NCBI GenBank assembly: GCA_025526995.1
Contig: JAHLKG010000002.1
Span: 248,001-312,000 of the forward strand
DNA: 64,000 bases
Reading direction: 5' to 3'
Origin: Powellomyces hirtus
Taxonomy: Eukaryota > Chytridiomycota > Chytridiomycetes > Spizellomycetales > Powellomycetaceae
The notes below the pieces were generated by a model. It was given only the letters and a program-made list of their open reading frames with translations. It had not been told where the DNA came from and made no database searches. Numbering within the stretch: position 1 is the first letter of the stretch; every line of letters begins with the position of its first letter. The position numbers and the translations under genes were made by a program. Below are positions 34,475-45,901 of this stretch, piece by piece.

Positions 34475-37267
34475 ATGATCTCGGGGAGCAACAGAGGGTG
34501 GGCCTCTGTTTTCCGCAAGCAGGCGGTTCTATCACTTCTGGCGCTGCTGCTACTGTCCATCCAGCAGGCGTTTGCATCTTCGGCGGCGATGGTGCAAGCA
34601 CATGCAGCAGGCAACCAATCCCTCTTCTGGGGAACCTATCGTCCCAACGTCTACTTTGGAACACGTACGCGTAGTGCGGACACGCTGCTCACCGGTCTTA
34701 TGTGGTTCGGTGTGAAGGAGTTGTCTGGCACCACGCTGCAGAACATCCGACACACATGTGAGCAGGGTGATGACCTTTCAGGATACGCGTGGCAGAAACA
34801 CGACGGGCGTTCTTTCGGCTCGCAGGAAATCGCCGATAATCTGAACCACGTCAGCATTAAGACGGAGTATCTGAAATCCCCAGGAGGCGAGCATGGCGGC
34901 GACTGGGCTGTTCGAGTTTCGGGTCAGGAACTCGACGATCAAGCGCCTGCAGTATCTTTGGTCTTCTACGTCGCACTGGATGGAGAGGGTGATTTGAAGG
35001 TCGACATGACTGATCCCAAAACACCTGTGCTTCGCGGCCGTACCCCTGAGCTTGGAGACTTCACTCTCTCAATAGTCGACGATCCAAACAACGAGCCGCC
35101 CAACACCAAATCATATCCTCCCCACTATGAGCTGCCAGATCTTTCTTCAACCCTCGTTACTCGTTTCGAGGTACCCCGCGACCAAGTATGGAAAACGAAG
35201 GAAATTCTACAGAAGCACTTGCTGGAGGAAGGACAACGACGTCTCAATACCTACTCACACCCATATCCTGATCCCGCTCACGTGTTCGTGGTAGGAGATA
35301 ATGACGTTGGCGATGCAAATCTCATCATGTTCCAAAAGACTCTCGCACCTCCTTTCAAGTTCGATGTTACATTCTTGTCGGGATCAGCAAGTGGGGAAGA
35401 TTATGCAGCCGATCTAGCTGCTTTATCGGGACCTTTTTTGAGAGAAAAGTTGGACTATGCCTCTGCTTTGTTCGATAAAAGATTCGAAGACACGTTCCAT
35501 CTCAGGGCGAAAGGATATGATGACGACAAAGTCGCCTTTGCACAGTCTTTACTAGGAAACATGATGGGGGGTCTCGGATACTTCCACGGAACGAGCATTG
35601 TTGATCGTGCTCTTGAGGGGATTGAAGAAGCTGAGCCTACCGACTTCATTGGCGATTCGGATGATGACGATGAAGATTTGGATTATTTCGATGGCGACAA
35701 AGATAAAGCCAAATCGAGACCGGCACCAGCCCCGAAAGTGGAAGGTCCAACATCGCTGTTTACTGCTGTACCTTCAAGACCATTTTTCCCTCGCGGCTTT
35801 TTGTGGGATGAGGGTTTTCATCAGCTTCTCATTGGCAAGTGGGACAATGACATCAGTCTCGATATACTTTCACACTGGGCTGCGTTGATAGATGACAAAG
35901 GCTGGGTTGCCCGAGAGCAAATCCTAGGTGATGAAGCCAGAAGCAAAGTACCGCAAGAGTTTCAGACCCAGTACCCACACTTTGCGAACCCTCCTACTCT
36001 GATCATGAGCTTTATGGCATATATGGAGCGGCTCGGCAAGGGAAGCCAGAACCTCCACTCCGGACAGGACCAAATCACATCTTCTTCCGACATCGATGTA
36101 CTACGAAACCGGCACCTGTATGACAAGGATCTGGCTCAAAGCTTCTTGAATGGGGTATACCCTAAGCTCAAGCGACAGTATGAGTGGTTCCGAGAAACGC
36201 AATGGGGAGACACCACCGCCGGAGGCCGAAAATCCCGATCAGAGGAAGGATATCGATGGAGAGGCCGTCAACAAATGCATACACTCACGAGTGGCCTGGA
36301 CGATTATCCGCGCTCAATGCCACCTCATGCGGGCGAGTTGCATGTGGACCTACTGTCCTGGATCGCGTTCTATGCGAAGACACTTAAAGCTATCGCTGTG
36401 GAGCTTGAGCAAGAGAAAGACGTGGAAACCTTTGACCAGGATGTCAAGGCTTTGCTTGAAAGTTTGGAGGGTAGGTCGGCATTTTTGCTTAGCGATTGAT
36501 ATGAGCGTGCCCTTCTAATCTAACCGAGGTGAAACGAACAGATCTGCACTGGGATCCCAAATCTCGATCATTCGCCGATTTGTCGATCGATGAGAAGGGT
36601 AAGTCTCGGCCAGCCGACATTGCAATCACTCAACGACAAATGCTGATCAAGTGCTATGGATCTGTAGGGCGCTCCTTCCACGTTGTACATAAGGGATATA
36701 TCAGTCTTTTCCCAATGTTCCTGGGATTGTTGCCTGTGGACTCTCCGCAATTAGGTTCGATTCTTGATATGATGGAGGATCCCGCTCAGCTATGGACATC
36801 ATACGGACTTGCCTCATTGAGCAAGGCCGATCAGTTCTACGGCACTGGCGAAAATTACTGGAGAGGGCCCATCTGGATCAATATCAACTACTTGGTCTTG
36901 TCTAGCTTATACAAGGTGTGTTCCGGTTTCTTTTTCCGGCAGGGTTTGCATCGTATTCTGCCTGCTAATTTGTCATGGATCTACCAGAACTATATGTCAA
37001 CGCCTGGTCCACATCAAGAACAAGCGCAACGAATTTACAAGAACTTGCGCCACAATATCATTGAGAACGTACACAAGGTACTGGAATCTGAATCATTCAT
37101 GACCCTCGTGATCGTGTCGCTCATTCATTTTCGCTCGCTGTCAGGAATATAAACGCACTGGGTACGTGTGGGAGCAATACTCATCTCAGGACGGCGAGGG
37201 CAAACGCTCCCATCCTTTCACGGGCTGGACCGCCCTTGTCACATTGATCATGGCGGAGCAGTATTAG
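34475..37267 (+). CDS. Mannosyl-oligosaccharide glucosidase (processing glucosidase I, GH63)
   Basis: Glucosidase I removes the terminal alpha-1,2-glucose from newly attached N-glycans in the ER. The N-terminus MISGSNRGWASVFRKQAVLS continues LLALLLLSIQQAFASSAAMV, a signal anchor or signal peptide. The GH63 N-domain has NQSLFWGTYRPNVYFGTRTR, LMWFGVKE and YAWQKHDGRSFGSQEI. The catalytic domain shows SRPFFPRGFLWDEGFHQLLI, ISLDILSHWAALID, GWVAREQILGDEARSKVPQE, FQTQYPHFANPPTLI and GPIWININYLVLSSLYK. It ends GKRSHPFTGWTALVTLIMAE. Introns at 36471-36541 and two near the 3' end fit GT-AG rules. An acidic insert lies near 35660. ATG 34475 is chosen because the upstream frame has only a GTG. It is divergent from BMS1. 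Confidence 0.95.
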
Positions 37268-37416
37268 CGTGTAATTTCTGCCCACTCGAAACAATGGAAA
37301 ATGTAGATAGGACCACGATCGTTGAATACAATTAGATTTCTAAATATGAGAATGCATATATGTATGCCCGTCCCTCTCTGCTGTAAATCCGAAACATTTC
37401 TGTTCCATCGCCATCG

Positions 37417-38061
37417 TTATATGCCCCACTGTGCTCTGTACGCGGTTATGTCGGCCACGGCTGCGTCATAGCCGCCAACCTCTTGCAGGTACTCCAACAC
37501 GTTGTCCAGGGTCACGATTGCAACAACAGGAACACCGTAATCGTTCTCTACTTGCTGAATGGCCGACAGATCGGTGTCCGTTCCCTTTTCCCGTCTGTCG
37601 AGCGCGATCAAAACGCCAGAGAGCTGGGCGCCTTCGTTGGTAATCACGCCAACACTCTCCCGGATGGCTGTGCCAGCAGTGATGACATCGTCCACAACCA
37701 CAATTTTGCCCGCAAGCTTCGATCCCACAATCGATCCTCCTTCGCCGTGGTCTTTCTTCTCCTTCCTGTTGAATGAATACGGCACGTTTTTCTGGTGCTG
37801 GGTGTGCAGGGCGATCGAGAGTGCAGATACTAGTGGGATGCCCTTGTATGCGGGTCCGAACAGGATGTCGAACTCCAATCCGCTGTCTTGGAGTGCTGCA
37901 GCATAGAACTTGCCGATTTCGGTCAGGGCCTCGCCCGTGTTGAACAATCCAGCGTTAAAGAAGTACGGAGATGTCCGACCGGATTTAAGCTTGAAGGAAC
38001 CAAAAGTAAGCACTTTATGGGTGATGGCGAAGGTAATAAATTCTTTCTGATATGGCTTCAT
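37417..38061 (-). CDS. URA5: Orotate phosphoribosyltransferase
   Basis: This enzyme joins orotate and PRPP to give orotidine 5'-phosphate, step five of pyrimidine synthesis. A single exon gives 214 residues beginning [20 protein letters not shown], the normal size for fungal Ura5. Conserved parts include [59 protein letters not shown] and the PRPP-binding motif [18 protein letters not shown]. The end is ALDRREK and further to [13 protein letters not shown] 38061 is preferred; the longer open frame begins with a TTG. It converges on the glucosidase gene and is divergent from RAD14, 217 bases apart. Confidence 0.97.
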   Translation of the reverse strand: MKPYQKEFITFAITHKVLTFGSFKLKSGRTSPYFFNAGLFNTGEALTEIGKFYAAALQDSGLEFDILFGPAYKGIPLVSALSIALHTQHQKNVPYSFNRKEKKDHGEGGSIVGSKLAGKIVVVDDVITAGTAIRESVGVITNEGAQLSGVLIALDRREKGTDTDLSAIQQVENDYGVPVVAIVTLDNVLEYLQEVGGYDAAVADITAYRAQWGI

Positions 38062-38278
38062 TTTTGTGAACAGTTGTGTGTATTTAATGTGATTGAGCAA
38101 ATTGCTGTGAACAAAGTCGAGGTCTCAACCAAAAAGTCAATTTCGCCTACCGTATGTGGCTTGGCCTCCACGCGGTGTCGTCGATGCTGCTGTCAAATCA
38201 AAACACTGACAGTAGTTTTTCACAGAACTCACAACTTGCCACGGCCCACCCACTAACGACTATCAAAACCATCACCCA

Positions 38279-39559
38279 ATGTCGGGAGAATCTACACTGT
38301 CTCCGGCAGACCTCGCGCGGTTTGAGCAAAATCGGCTTGCAGCAAAATCTCGGATTGCACAAGCACGACCTGCAGTGGTGTCCAACGATGCGGCGGCAGA
38401 ACCGAAACCCACCTCAATGCAAAGGAAGCGACGGGCGATCGACCTCACCTATTGTATGCTCACTGCGACTCTGGCGATTGGATTTGAATATTTCAAAGAC
38501 CCTCTCACTGAACTTGACAATAATCATAGGCGAATACAACCTCAGTACCATGAAGGACACCAAAGGCGGATTCTTGTACGAGGAACAGAGCTTACCGGAC
38601 AGCAAGAAACAGAAACAAGAGGAGCGGCCGGTGGTATACGAACCAAGTAAGCTGCATTTTCAAACTTCTCGTAGACTCTGTGAGGGAAAACCCTCTCACG
38701 CCCTTCCTGTTCTGCTTTCCTTAGCAATCGACCTGATACTCGAGAATAACCCACAATGCGAGACCTGCAAGTCTATAGATTTGGATCCGCAGTATCTGCT
38801 ACATTTCAAAGTGCAAGTCTGCCGGCAATGTAAGGATAAACATCCAGAGAAATATAGTCTCTTGACCAAGACTGAATGCAGAGAGGTGGGAGCCAACCTA
38901 CAATCTGTGCAGATCTTGGCCGTCATTCAAACTTCTCTTTCATTTCAGGACTACCTGTTGACAGATAGTAGGTTCTTTGCCTCCCAATGCAAACAGTTTA
39001 TCTTTGCATGCTAAGCCCATGACCTAGGCGAACTCCGCGATGATAGACTTTTACCGCATTGGGAACGTCCGAACCCGCACAAATCTACGTACAGCAAAAT
39101 GTTACTCTATTTGCGATCTCAAGTCGAGAAGTTTGCGTGGGAGAAATGGGGTGGACCAGAAGCTCTGGATGCTGAGTTTGAGCGCCGCGAAAGCGAGAAG
39201 AAGGAACGGAAGGACAAGAAGTTCAAGTTGAAGATGAATGGTAGGCGCTGAAACGAAGCCGAACTCCTAGATCTGCGATGGTTTGCTCATAAAACATTTG
39301 CCATCGTGCCTTGCTCCATCATGGATACATAGAACTTCGCAAAAAGACGAGGACAAGCACATGGGCCCGAAAAACGGAAGAGCAACACACACATCAATAT
39401 GGCGAGAGTGTGCACACCCCTGATACCGACGAGTAGGTTCACAGAGCAGATGTACCCATGCGTGTCCCCATGCACGATTCATGGTCTAATGTTATACCTT
39501 CCAGATATACACAAGTGTGCCTGACGTGTGGGGCGACTTCCACGTATGAAGCATTCTGA
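38279..39559 (+). CDS. RAD14: DNA repair protein Rad14/XPA
   Basis: Rad14/XPA checks damage and assembles the nucleotide-excision repair complex. Exon 1 is [20 protein letters not shown] through [10 protein letters not shown], then an intron (GTATGC to TCATAG) and [20 protein letters not shown]. The zinc finger is [20 protein letters not shown] followed by [20 protein letters not shown], with two CX2C pairs. The DNA-binding part reads [40 protein letters not shown] and [20 protein letters not shown]. Downstream exons give [20 protein letters not shown] and [17 protein letters not shown], a second CX2C as in XPA. The TGA is at 39557-39559. At least six exons are needed. RAD4, acting in the same pathway, lies 19 kb away. 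Confidence 0.95.
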
Positions 39560-40342
39560 GAGTATATTGGAACATCAGGATCATTCACACCATTTTGATC
39601 GTGCGCATTGCATGTCGCGCAATACGAGCCTTCGAATCCAAAGCATTCCTGGCTTTCTCAAACAATGTTCTCCTCCGTTTCCTCCGCGCCTATACCTATG
39701 CTATGCCTCGCCAATTAATGGCGCTCTGCGCCATCCTCAGCGGAGCGCACCGTGGCGATCATGGACCTCGAGACGCAGCCCCAACTCTGGCTTCACGGAA
39801 AAACACAGCGGATAAACCTCTCCTCTCGGAAAGTACTGGATCCATTAGGTCGTACAGACGTAAAGCTATGGGATATCGAATTGGGGCAGGTTGCAGCAGG
39901 ATCCTCGACCAGCTACAGTGCTGTCACCTTTGTGGAGTTCGTGATAATCGTCAGAGTATCGTGTAAGAAGATAGATTGTATTGGCAGGCAAATTTGCTAC
40001 GATCAAGGGCCTGCCAGAATGCCGGTAAAATCAATGCTGGATATCTATAGAAAACAGAACTGGCTATTGTGTTCCACACCGCCCACGTTTAGCGCTCCGC
40101 GCTATTATCTGTTGCGTTGCTGTGCATTTCGGCTCCGAGCACAAGCTCAGCCTCCTGTGAGAGGATTGTGTGCAATACTTATGGGTTGCACAAGGTGTGG
40201 ACGCGAAGTCGAGGCCGACACTTCAACGGAAGCCCGGCATCTTTCTCAGTCACGGATTTTATTTCATTTTCCGTATCAGCAACAAGTTGTCTTTTGATGA
40301 GAAAAGAAAGTCTGGAGGATCTGCTCTAAATCATCCGACAAG
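39560..40342. other. Long gap with an unexplained open frame
   Basis: It precedes the homeobox gene and may be its promoter and 5' leader. One plus-strand frame is open from an ATG at 39761 (MDLETQPQLWLHGKTQRINL) for about 179 codons to 40297. The later residues look random and the family is unknown. Two other plus frames are also open over part of the stretch, so low stop density rather than coding is possible. Confidence 0.4.
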
Positions 40343-41536
40343 ATGTCGCAAGGGCAAGGCTCTGCGGGGCATCCTGCGCGCGTCAGGTGGAATTCAGCAT
40401 ACGACAACACGCAACTAGGATCTTATGGTGGCATTCCGTACCCATCTCGTTCGTACAATCCATTCTGTCATAAAACTCGACACAAAACGACAAAGGATCA
40501 GCTCCAGGTCCTGGAGTTATCCTATGTGAATAACAGGAAGCCCGATGCCAAAGAACGCGAGATGCTCGCGCGCCGTATCGACATGACGCGTAAGTTTTTC
40601 CCACGCTGTTGCCCTGGCGTCATCAGCGCTCTAACCGGCTGATTCTCACTATCAAAAACGCTGTCAGCTCGAGGCGTTCAGATCTGGTTTCAAAATCGTC
40701 GAGCAAAAGAGAAATCCATTGCACTCAAAGGAAAGGCAGGAGAGAAGACGCTTGTCCAGCGTCCGGTCACCGACACGAAGCCTCCCACCGACGCCACTGA
40801 AAACTTTCAGTTTGGAGATCCAACATCGCACACGGATTATACAAGTCTTGAAGCTCCTCCTGCATGGCCATCGCATATTCATGGCGAACAGCAGAACACG
40901 GATGTGCTGCTAACGACTTCGTCAGATTACGATGCCCGCGCAGCACCAAGCGCGTTTGACGCGTTCGCGTCCTTCCAGCCGTCCCAAGATTTCCAATCGA
41001 GACCGTTTTCAAGAAGCCGAGCAATGTCTCTACCGAGTATTCATCACAACCAACCCTTTCCGCAAGACTCGTTCGAATCCTGCCCGTGCTGTCCTGGCGA
41101 CGGCAGCATACAAGACACAAATTGGTTAATCAAACCGGACCCCGAGGCTGGGCCTGGGATCACCGGTTTCGACGCAGGACCCGAGACTTTATCGGAGATA
41201 CCAGCACCATCGGACTCCGGATTGATTCCGTTCGACTTTTATGATACGTCTGTAGCTTCTCGACCAGGAGGCATGGTGGGCGCTGGTGCTTACATGGTCC
41301 AGCCACAAAACCCAGACCCTGCAATCACTCAATTTCCGTTTATTGGTGTTTCTTCGGGAGCGCACTTCCGCCGGGGTTCGTGCCCGCCCGACTTCCTCGC
41401 GTCAATGGGAGCAATGGGATTCCAGGAACTCAGATCGCGAGTATGCTCATCGAATCAACTACAATCGATCGAGGAGACCATCCCCTGGGAAGACCCGTTG
41501 CGCAGCGATTCAATGGGCGGAACGAACTTTCAGTAA
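40343..41536 (+). CDS. Homeobox transcription factor
   Basis: This is a homeodomain DNA-binding regulator. The homeodomain lies near the N-terminus: RHKTTKDQLQVLELSYVNNR, KPDAKEREMLARRIDMT, an intron (GTAAGT to CTGTCAG), then PRGVQIWFQNRRAKEKSIAL with the canonical WFQNRR recognition helix. The remaining roughly 270 residues are low-complexity, rich in Ser, Pro and acidic residues (DDYDARAAPS-like, PSPSDSGLIPFDFYDTS-like), as in many fungal homeobox activators, with no other domain. The start is ATG 40343 (MSQGQGSAGHPARVRWNSAY) and the stop is at 41534-41536. Fungal relatives with this layout control cell-cycle or developmental genes; the targets here are unknown. Confidence 0.9.
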
Positions 41537-41672
41537 TTCCGAAAAAGGAGGGCGAAAGAACCTTTGTTTATAGTCATTTTGTATAGCACGTGCGTCAGAA
41601 TATTAGGCAGAATAATTCGTGTGGGACGCGCAATATTTACAGAGACGCCAAATCCCCTATGGTACATCGGTT

Positions 41673-43784
41673 TTAAGCCATCACGTCTTCCGTTGCGTAT
41701 AGTTTGAAGGTTCGATCATAAGACGCCGTAGCGATGAATTGCCCATCTGTATGTTTAGTAAATATGTATAAATTTTTCGAGTTTCAAACTGTGCCAATGA
41801 AGTTGCGTGCACGTACCTCCAGATATGTCGCATGACATGACTTTGCCTTCCAACCCTGTAAGCGCCTTGACTGGCTTGTAATCACCATCTGTCCAGACTT
41901 TACAAGTTCCGTCATAGGAACTAGAGACAATAAAAGATCCATCGAGAAGTTGCCTTCGCATTGTACCCCCCGTACTTATGTCGGCATCTTCCATTTTGAT
42001 CTCCGGTTTGACATCCCGATCTACTTCCATAGGTATACGAGCGTTTCCGTTTAAATTCGCCGTTGTATCGTCTTCGCTTTTTGTGTCGTTGCCATCCATT
42101 GACATCGGATCTTCACGGAAATTCCACGATGATGAGACTGGTGATTCGAAGTTTTCGGAGGCGTGCCAGTACCGGACTTGACTCACAAGATTTGTGTGGG
42201 CGGGTATTGTATACAGACTTTTGGCTGCGCGCATGTCCCAGACGCGCATTGAGTTATCCTCACTCCCAGTGACCAACTGATATCCATTTGGACTCCAGTC
42301 CAAGCAAAGTATATGTTTTACATGCCCTTGTAGCACCATGATGGACCTTCCTGTTCGCATGTCCCAAACCCGGCCAATAGCGTCCATACCGCCCGTTGCC
42401 GCCAGAGCCCCGTCTGGCTGGAACCCGATGGCAAATACTTCCCGTGAATGCCCCTCTTGAAGTAATAGCTCCTGGGTCGTTTGTGCGTCCCACAGTCTCC
42501 AAGTAGTGTCAGTGGACGCCGTCCCGATATATCGCCCAGATGGATGGAAAGCGACACGCGTTACCCGAAGGTCGTGCCCGACCAGACTAGCAATCGGAAA
42601 CTCGCTATTAAAATTCCAAAGGTGTACACTGCCGTCGGCAGCCCCGCTCACGAGATTGAGGGCCTCCGGGCTCTGTGATATTGTGGATTGTGGATGGAAT
42701 GCGATCCCGCTCACGCGCTCGTTGTGACCTTTGAGGGAATGCAAAGCCGCACAATCTGGCACACTCCACAGTTTCACCATGCCACCCCAGGATGCCGTCG
42801 CCAGCAGGCGCGAGTTTGGTGAGAAGGTGCAATATGACAGCGGTCTTTCATCACCATATTGGAGAGAGCGCGTTTCAAAAGTTTTGATATTGGTATAGAA
42901 CTCGTGACGCATTTTCTTTCGTTGTGGATATGGCAGCTGCAGTTCGGCACGATGCGACGCCACGCGATGCTTCGCACTACGTAGAAGACGAATGAGTTCT
43001 CCTAGTATCGCCTACTCGATTCAGCCGAGGGGTACTAACCGAGTTATAGAATAGGTGGCAATGTCACGCCTTGCTTCCAACAGCTCGTCTGTTCCATAGG
43101 TATAAAACTCTTCCTCTGGCTCCTCCTTCTCTTCCAATTCACTTTCATCCTCGCTCTCGGCAATCTCGGCGCCTGGCTCTCGGTCATGAATCTTTTGGGC
43201 AAGGATGGCTCGTAATCGGTCACGTCTCTCTGCCGGCTAGCATAGAACGATTGATAAATGCTTCATTATTTCTAATGAACCCCTCTCCTACAGAAGTCAT
43301 CATCCCGGACATACCCCTTCCGCAAAGAGCGTGATTGGTTCGCTCTCCTCTCGCAGTCGTGCTCTAACTCGAGCGTCATCGGTGGGCACAGCAAGATTAC
43401 GGGCAATTCGTTTTCGCTCAAACTCCTCGAGTATTGCTTGATGCTCTGCTTGCGCTCTCGAGGTTGACTCAGCGTGTTCGACGTCTTCTTCGGCTGCCGT
43501 TCAGGAGACCACCGAATTAAATTCTGCCTTATCTTCAGCATAATGTTCGCAGAAATCCTGTAAGAGCTTGGTCTTACCTAAGTCATCTAGAGTAAGTCCC
43601 ACCTAAGGATAATACAGTAAACGCTGGTGAGACGACGAGGACTACCAAGGCGAGATCTTGTTGAAGTACGCTGACTTACCCGACTAGAGCCGTTGGATGA
43701 AGCTCCACGGATCACCCTGTCATTCTCTTCCAGACTTCCAAAGTGGATACGGGGCTTGCCCATAAGGTTCGAAAAGTCGGACAT
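41673..43784 (-). CDS. PRP4: U4/U6 snRNP protein Prp4 (PRPF4), WD40
   Basis: Prp4 binds Prp3 in the U4/U6 di-snRNP and is needed for spliceosome assembly. Exon 1 reads MSDFSNLMGKPRIHFGSLEE. Downstream exons carry the SFM (splicing factor motif) region, with ARNLAVPTDDARVRARLREE, SEPITLFAEG and RRDRLRAILAQK, followed by an acidic EEKEEPEEEFYTYGT. The WD40 propeller occupies the large exon: ERPLSYCTFSPNSRLLATAS, GHNERVSGIAFHPQSTISQS, YIGTASTDTTWRLWDAQTTQ, GGMDAIGRVWDMRTGRSIMV and GYQLVTGSEDNSMRVWDMRA. The last short exon gives QFIATASYDRTFKLYATEDV and TAA at 41673. An acidic insert (DGNDTKSEDDTTANLNG) interrupts the propeller near 42050. It is divergent from the mL49 gene. Confidence 0.94.
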
Positions 43785-43962
43785 AGCGGTATTGAATTGA
43801 GTTATAGCTATGCTTCAGGATGCTGTCAATTGGTGGAAGGCAGACCGATCGAGCATTGTAACCATGGTCACGTTTCAAGCGCGATCCTGTCAATTTCATT
43901 CGCAGATCATTTGCGCAAACTGTCAAAATACAGTCACTAATTACCATCCGCACAACGATACA

Positions 43963-44596
43963 ATGTTCACCGCACCAGTCTTCTCTAGAAGCATCCGAAC
44001 TTCACTGAAAGTGTCGTTACGGGCTGTGCCGTCACTACCCGGGCTTACCCCGTCAGCACAAACCCAATGTACTGCCCTGACAGTTTCTCGCCGGTATCGC
44101 GGTGAAGTTCTTGGACATCGACCTCAACCCACTGTCATGAAGACGATTTTGATTGGAGATGCAAACGCTACCCCGAAGGAGTTCAAAGGTATGTTGATTT
44201 GCCCCCCACAAGTGATTTTTGGGCCACACTATTTTGTAGCTTACCCTTCATTTTCCAGACACCTTGCCGTACCTTGTCAAACGTACATCAGGCGCAGGGT
44301 GGCTGCCAGTGTACAGAGCTTTCATCAAGGGCAACACACAAATTATAACGACCATAAGACGGATAGAAGGAGACGTAGACGTGCGTTATTTGGACTGACT
44401 ACATCCGTTTCTTGCGTTCCAAGTCCTTTGGTCTGACCCTCTCCACTTTTCTTCTGTCTATCAGCGTCTGGCGAAGGATCTCGAGACAATCATTCCTAAG
44501 GAGCGGATAGAGCTGAAACGTACAACGAACCATGTAGTCCTGAAGGGAGACTACCTGTTTGCTGTGCGGGACTGGCTGACAGCGCGAAAATTCTGA
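43963..44596 (+). CDS. Mitochondrial large ribosomal subunit protein mL49 (Img2 family)
   Basis: This is a structural protein of the mitochondrial 54S subunit. The N-terminus (MFTAPVFSRSIRTSLKVSLR) is basic and Ser-rich, like a mitochondrial targeting sequence. The conserved domain is spread over three exons: after FKG the intron GTATGT to TTCCAG leads to DTLPYLVKRTSGAGWLPVYR, AFIKGNTQIITTIRRIEGDV, then after a GTGCGT intron RLAKDLETIIPKERIELKRT and NHVVLKGDYLFAVRDWLTAR-KF. This matches the Img2/MRPL49 block to the end. The stop is at 44594-44596. ATG 43963 gives a short presequence; earlier ATGs give a longer unsupported N-terminus. It is divergent from PRP4, 178 bases apart. Confidence 0.93.
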
Positions 44597-45057
44597 GAAG
44601 CCCCTTCTGGATACCATCAAGCGAGTATTGGAATAACATGTTTCTCCTATCAGCGTCTACAGTACCGCCTGGTGGGGTGGGGTCATGATTAGATATCACA
44701 GTCCGGAAATATACCTACCCGGCAAACTGAAATCCTGTAGCAGAGTTGATTGCAACCAGTCATGACCACGCTGATCACATTGTACCTTCTGCCCGTTTGA
44801 CTGCCATGACTTCACAAATGCAGAGTTTATCACCTCACAACATAAAGTTAAATGTAGACACCATTGACGGACACAACGTATGTGACTAGAATTGAGTGTC
44901 ATATTATAAGATGCGGTTAGACTTCGCAGCTCCGCCGCGCTGCAGTAAAGCATTCTTCGTCAGTACCAGCTTGCTTCCGCAAAAGGCTCGCGTCGTAGCG
45001 TAGGGACACAGTCATTAGTTGTATATGCAGCCCGTCGAGTGTGGAGCCATTCGCTCT
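44597..45057. other. Intergenic gap between convergent genes
   Basis: It contains an 85-codon minus-strand ORF with no recognisable domain (44696-44953). I see no other feature. Confidence 0.45.
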
Positions 45058-45901
45058 CTAGGGCAAGACCCCAGACTCCCATACCAGAACGGGAGTATTT
45101 GGATTCCCGCTGTCGGTCCCGACATTGTTCAGTGCGTCCAAAACTTCGAACCCTTCTACGAGTTCTCCGAAAACCACATACTTCCCTTCCATCTTCTTTA
45201 ACTGATCAGCGTTGTCCGTCAACGTGACAAACCACTGGGATGTATTGCTGTTCTTTCCCGAGTTTGCCATAGCCAGGACCCCTCTCCCTTTAGCAAACCC
45301 TGTCTTTAAGCCTTCTTTCTCGTCGTTAAATGCACCGGAGAAGATGCTATCACCCCCACTCCCATCATGTCTCGTTATATCTCCGCCCTGTGCAATGTAT
45401 CCCTTCACAATCCGATGAATTGGAGTGCGCGCAAAGTGCAGCGGCTTTTTAGTCGTTTTCGAAAGTCCAGAAGCACCGGTACACAATGATGTGAAATTCA
45501 AGGTTGTTTTGGGACACGCTTTGGTATGAAGTTGGAAGACAAGACGGCCGCCTGGTGGGGTTGGTGGTGGAGTCAGGCGGAGTTTGCCCTATGTGTGAAA
45601 ACGATGGATCAGACAACATTCAACAATCTTTTAGCGACCTCAAACAGATGATGAACACCGGGAGAACAACCTTTGCACTCCAAATTGGATCAGCCTCGTG
45701 CAACTCGGAAACCATGTCTCTCTGCCATTCTTCCAAATTCTCGGGAGCAGTCTGAGTATCTACGCCAAGGGCACTGCACTTGGCCTTAACGAATGCAACA
45801 GCGCGTGTGTACGCCTCCTCCTCGGCGACCTGTGCTGCAGGGTTGCCGATTCTGACGTCCAGGAAGGCCCTGGAAGGTGTGGCAGCGGGAAGTGGTGCCA
45901 T
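45058..45901 (-). CDS. Cyclophilin-type peptidyl-prolyl isomerase with an inserted segment
   Basis: Cyclophilins catalyse cis-trans isomerisation before proline. Exon 1 is MAPLPAATPSRAFLDVRIGN and 60-odd Ala- and Glu-rich residues ending ADPIWSAK; exon 2 reads GKLRLTPPPTPPGGRLVFQL, HTKACPKTTLNFTSLCTGAS and RTPIHRIVKGYIAQGGDITR. The catalytic Arg in HRI, Gln in AQGGD and GVLAMANSGKNSNTSQWFVT are kept. The usual Trp before GKHVVFG is lost (LKKMEGKYVVFG), and His is Tyr there. FLDVRIG looks like the first beta strand, so about 70 residues may be inserted between strands one and two. The donor GTTGTT of the single intron is weak. It ends TPVLVWESGVLP. The start is ATG at 45901. Confidence 0.88.
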
